From: Echinococcus granulosus
Lineage: Eukaryota > Platyhelminthes > Cestoda > Cyclophyllidea > Taeniidae
NCBI RefSeq assembly: GCF_000524195.1
Contig: NW_020170410.1
Coordinates: forward strand, 252,204 to 316,203
Direction: 5' to 3'
Length of the DNA stretch: 64,000 bases
In this document: positions 62,101 through 64,000 of the stretch, in pieces
Position numbering within the stretch: position 1 is the first letter of the stretch
Layout of the letters: every line of letters starts with the position of its first letter
Made by a program: the position numbers and the translations under genes
The notes under the pieces: model-generated
What the model was told of the DNA's origin: nothing
What the model saw: only the letters and a program-made list of their open reading frames with translations
Databases searched by the model: none

Positions 62101-62174
62101 CCGGTCATGTGCTTCAGAAACGTCTCTCCCCGTTGGAATACGTCACCCTGCTAGAAGATCTGGTGAAAATGAAG
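38176..62174 (+). CDS. SLC12A9: Cation-chloride cotransporter, SLC12A9-like (3' end beyond window)
   Basis: SLC12 proteins are 12-helix carriers; SLC12A9 is a divergent member with poorly known substrates. Exons placed: 38176-38290, 38322-38456, 38521-38655, 38767-38906, 39294-39645, 40109-40220, 41525-41682, 43229-43311, 45058-45182, 47601-47793, 50405-50643, 51000-51080, 56942-57110, 58706-58847 and 62032-62174. They sum to 774 codons in one frame. Diagnostic pieces: [117 protein letters not shown] and [16 protein letters not shown]. The luminal loop between helices 5 and 6 is long, with N-glycosylation motifs. The Met chosen gives a short N-terminus. The last few hundred residues of the cytosolic domain are missing; a candidate next exon is 62949-62986. 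Introns reach about 5.9 kb. Confidence 0.88.
38291..38321 (+). other. 31-nt intron in SLC12A9
   Basis: GTAATG to TTGGTAG, 31 nt, phase 1. Splicing joins FLRLG to FLVGQAGLL, which is continuous in SLC12A9 homologues. Confidence 0.8.
41683..43228 (+). other. SLC12A9 intron with an alternative-exon candidate
   Basis: A phase-compatible acceptor at 42018-42019 (TTATTAG|GTGGACC) opens a 41-codon frame ending at a TAA near 42140. Otherwise no feature was recognised, and the open frame at 42346-42600 has no known content. Confidence 0.35.
45183..47600 (+). other. SLC12A9 intron, nothing recognised
   Basis: AT-rich intron sequence with several short accidental frames, the longest (46871-47188) without recognisable motifs. 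Confidence 0.5.
47794..50404 (+). other. SLC12A9 intron, nothing recognised
   Basis: A 2.6-kb AT-rich intron between exons 10 and 11. No repeat, RNA gene or exon was identified. Confidence 0.5.
51081..54402 (+). other. First part of the 5.9-kb SLC12A9 intron
   Basis: No exon was placed. The open frame at 51576-51920 and its mirror on the other strand have no recognised motif. Confidence 0.45.
54403..55506 (+). mobile_element. Complete TRIM-like element in SLC12A9 intron
   Basis: The 5' LTR is about 54403-54592 (TGTAGCATCCCGAGTCC to GCATTACG) and the 3' LTR about 55312-55506 (TGTAGCTCCCCGAGTCG onward). The 720-bp internal region has no long open frame and aligns box by box with the element at 27352-28290 and with the start of the internal region at 19052. 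The two LTRs differ clearly, and no target duplication is obvious, so the insertion is old. Confidence 0.82.
55507..56941 (+). other. Rest of the SLC12A9 intron, nothing recognised
   Basis: AT-rich sequence between the LTR element and exon 13. No feature identified. Confidence 0.5.
57111..58705 (+). other. SLC12A9 intron with overlapping open frames at 58257-58705
   Basis: The last 450 bases of the intron are GC-richer and open in all three plus frames in turn (58257-58469, 58271-58546, 58432 onward), as expected for a frameshifted coding remnant. No family was recognised. Confidence 0.35.
58848..62031 (+). other. SLC12A9 intron with a GC-rich island
   Basis: A GC-rich patch at about 59230-59480 (GGCCACGGTTACCACCGCGG and similar) stands out from AT-rich surroundings and is open on the minus strand (59266-59481). 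No product was recognised. The rest of the intron shows nothing. Confidence 0.35.
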
Positions 62175-64000
62175 GTTTGTTTCCCCCGCTGACTGTATCA
62201 AGAAGCAGACCAACTCACCTATCAATTTACCGAACTCATACTTAATGCAGTGGAATTGGTCAGTGTTTTATGTAAATAGGCCTGGTCTCTGTTTATGCTA
62301 CGGGATTAAACGGCAAATTCGGTTTTTGGATCCCTCAGTTCTCATACTTTTTTAAATACTCGACCTTGTATGGTGCCGCGTGACATCTTGCTAGTTTACT
62401 GGCTAAAAGTTCAGCGGTTTGCGTGATTTTTGGTGTTGATTGGTACCTTACGGGTGCATCCGCCTAAAGAAGTCTACAGGAAACAATTTGTTCTTTTTGT
62501 GTAACACTTGGGACAAAAAATCTCTTTGGATACATTACTTCAATCGTGATTTGTTAATACCTTCCTAATACCTTCTTATCGTGGTGTCATAGTCCCTATT
62601 TCTCTGCACAATCCTGGTAGCGCCACTTCTCTCTTATAATGTTACTTTCTTGACCGTGTTGTAATAGAACCACCCCCATTTGTCTCACTTTTTTCCCATA
62701 AAAACGGCTTTATCAAATTCATGTCTCTAAAATTAAACAAAAAAATAAAAATCTCTTAGTAAATTCTCCCTTTCAAGTGAGATTTCAATTTTAATGTTTT
62801 TAGATGATTCAAACATGGTTTCCCTCCTCTCACGTTATCGCACCTGGATTGTGACTGAAGTGATTACTTTTAATTTCCTATTCAATGGTGCCCGTTTTAA
62901 TGGGCATTCTGTTTGCGTTGTTGTAATCCTAAGTGTTTTTTTTTTCAGAAATTAATATGTATGTCTGCAGATCAAATTTTGATACAGTGATGGATTTTGG
63001 GAGGACAATAAATGTTATGTAGATAAACTGAGATAATTTTTTTATCCCACAAGAAGCAGCTTTTTTTACTGAAGTTGGTTTAATTGAAAAAAAAGTTGAT
63101 GGGAAAGGAACTGGATCAAACTTCTCTAAAAAAACAGGCATAACTTACTTCTTCACCCTTGGCGAAGATCGCCGTGGTTATTTTGGGAAGGATCGGAACT
63201 ACATTACTATCACCCTGGCAACAACTTTGTGAACCTGCTTTTTTGGTCCAATTTTTCCTTCAATTATTCACATTTTTGCCCCATAACTAGCGTGAGTGTG
63301 TCTCTTAGAGGGAAACCTGTAAGTCAGGTATTTGATTTTGGTAAGGAGTACTACCTTGGAATTTTACCCTTAGCTGTCTTTGCTCATGTGATGACTGTCA
63401 TCGTCCCTGTTTCAACGCCACGTTTTAACCTTCCAGTTAGCATTATTTAAATTTTCACTTTTTTATGTACACCTCAGCTCCTAAGTGAAAAGTGATTCTA
63501 CCTTTGGTTATTTTGAAACCACCAAGCGGAAATTTCTAAACGTTTGTGTAACGCCTTTGACAGCTTCATTTTTAAGTGACTTTGGCGAATATTTTCTACA
63601 AGACTGGAGTTAGTATTTGAACTAACCGTTGACACTTACTTGTTACTTGCAAACCGATCTCGTCGACCAAAAATAGTGACTTCTCTCAAAGTGGAGCTAT
63701 GTCTATTTTTAGATAGTCTAGATGAGTCGATTTGGTGATTAGTTCCGAATTTTAACTTGTAAGACAGCGCAAGTATCCCTGCCTTGAGCCACACCTTCAA
63801 CTTTCTATAGGTGAAAAATGTCAAATTCGAACTTCATTCATTTATTTACTTTTCGCTTTATTATAAGTACCCCATTCTATTCATTGGCTAGGGTGCTTGA
63901 TTTCCACAATTTAGCTGAATTTTCAACAATTGCGTTTATACGACAAAGCATAACGCTGAGGTGCTGCACTTGTCTTAATTCCTACAAGACGGGTATTGGT
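62175..64000 (+). other. Beginning of a further SLC12A9 intron or 3' part
   Basis: A short phase-0 candidate exon lies at 62949-62986 after a strong T-run acceptor. It would add KLICMSADQILI after LVKMK, where homologues have a basic-hydrophobic segment. The match is too short to accept. Another coding-like stretch near 63132-63231 (TYFFTLGEDRRGYFG) does not fit the required phase. No other feature was seen. Confidence 0.3.

Noticed and set aside
1..64000. CRISPR arrays, bacterial operons, rRNA or tRNA genes
   Set aside because: The window is eukaryotic. No regularly spaced direct repeats and no recognisable structural RNA were seen, though a tRNA or small RNA could have been missed without a covariance search.

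Overview
This is a window of eukaryotic genomic DNA, most likely from a tapeworm (cestode, probably Taeniidae). The reasons are: AT-rich sequence; animal-type intron-split genes in which introns of 28-39 nt sit beside kilobase introns; runs of very small symmetric exons; and several copies of a short LTR element without coding capacity that resembles the TRIM elements known from taeniid tapeworms. Two blocks of exactly 100 N are scaffold gaps, and both lie inside copies of this LTR element. The organism call is inference; no species marker was seen.

Layout. (1) 1-4400: fragments of an unidentified + strand gene: a Cys-rich extracellular exon, then a terminal exon with one membrane helix, an acidic tail and an AATAAA signal. 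(2) 5594-8255, minus strand: a complete five-exon ZIP7/SLC39A7 zinc transporter. (3) 8260-10140: LTR debris, a gap and an isolated exon resembling an S28 serine peptidase. (4) 10476-14980, minus: a complete eight-exon CWC27 spliceosomal cyclophilin. (5) 17019-18332, minus: a three-exon stand-alone glutamine-amidotransferase-like protein of the BPL_N type. (6) 18855-19750: a nested cluster of LTR elements with a gap. (7) 20159-36331, plus: a complete 27-exon CARMIL (LRRC16) gene whose phases close on a 1057-residue reading frame. Its 3' half has micro-exons, a tandemly duplicated exon, an intronic LTR element and two near-identical inverted repeats. (8) 36539-36952, minus: an intronless NR2C2AP-like gene, tail to tail with CARMIL. 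(9) 38176 to at least 62174, plus: an SLC12A9-like cation-chloride cotransporter, with 15 exons placed and the 3' end beyond the window.

The genes do not form a pathway. They are a membrane zinc transporter, a splicing factor, an amidotransferase-like enzyme, an actin-capping regulator, a small discoidin-like protein and a cotransporter. The most notable material is the BPL_N protein, the architecture of the CARMIL 3' half (inverted repeats that could drive exon circularisation, duplicated and micro-exons, a shortened capping-protein-binding motif), the 28-31 nt introns and the LTR-within-LTR insertion. Exon borders were placed by eye from GT/AG sites, reading-frame phase and remembered homologues. 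No alignment or transcript data were available.
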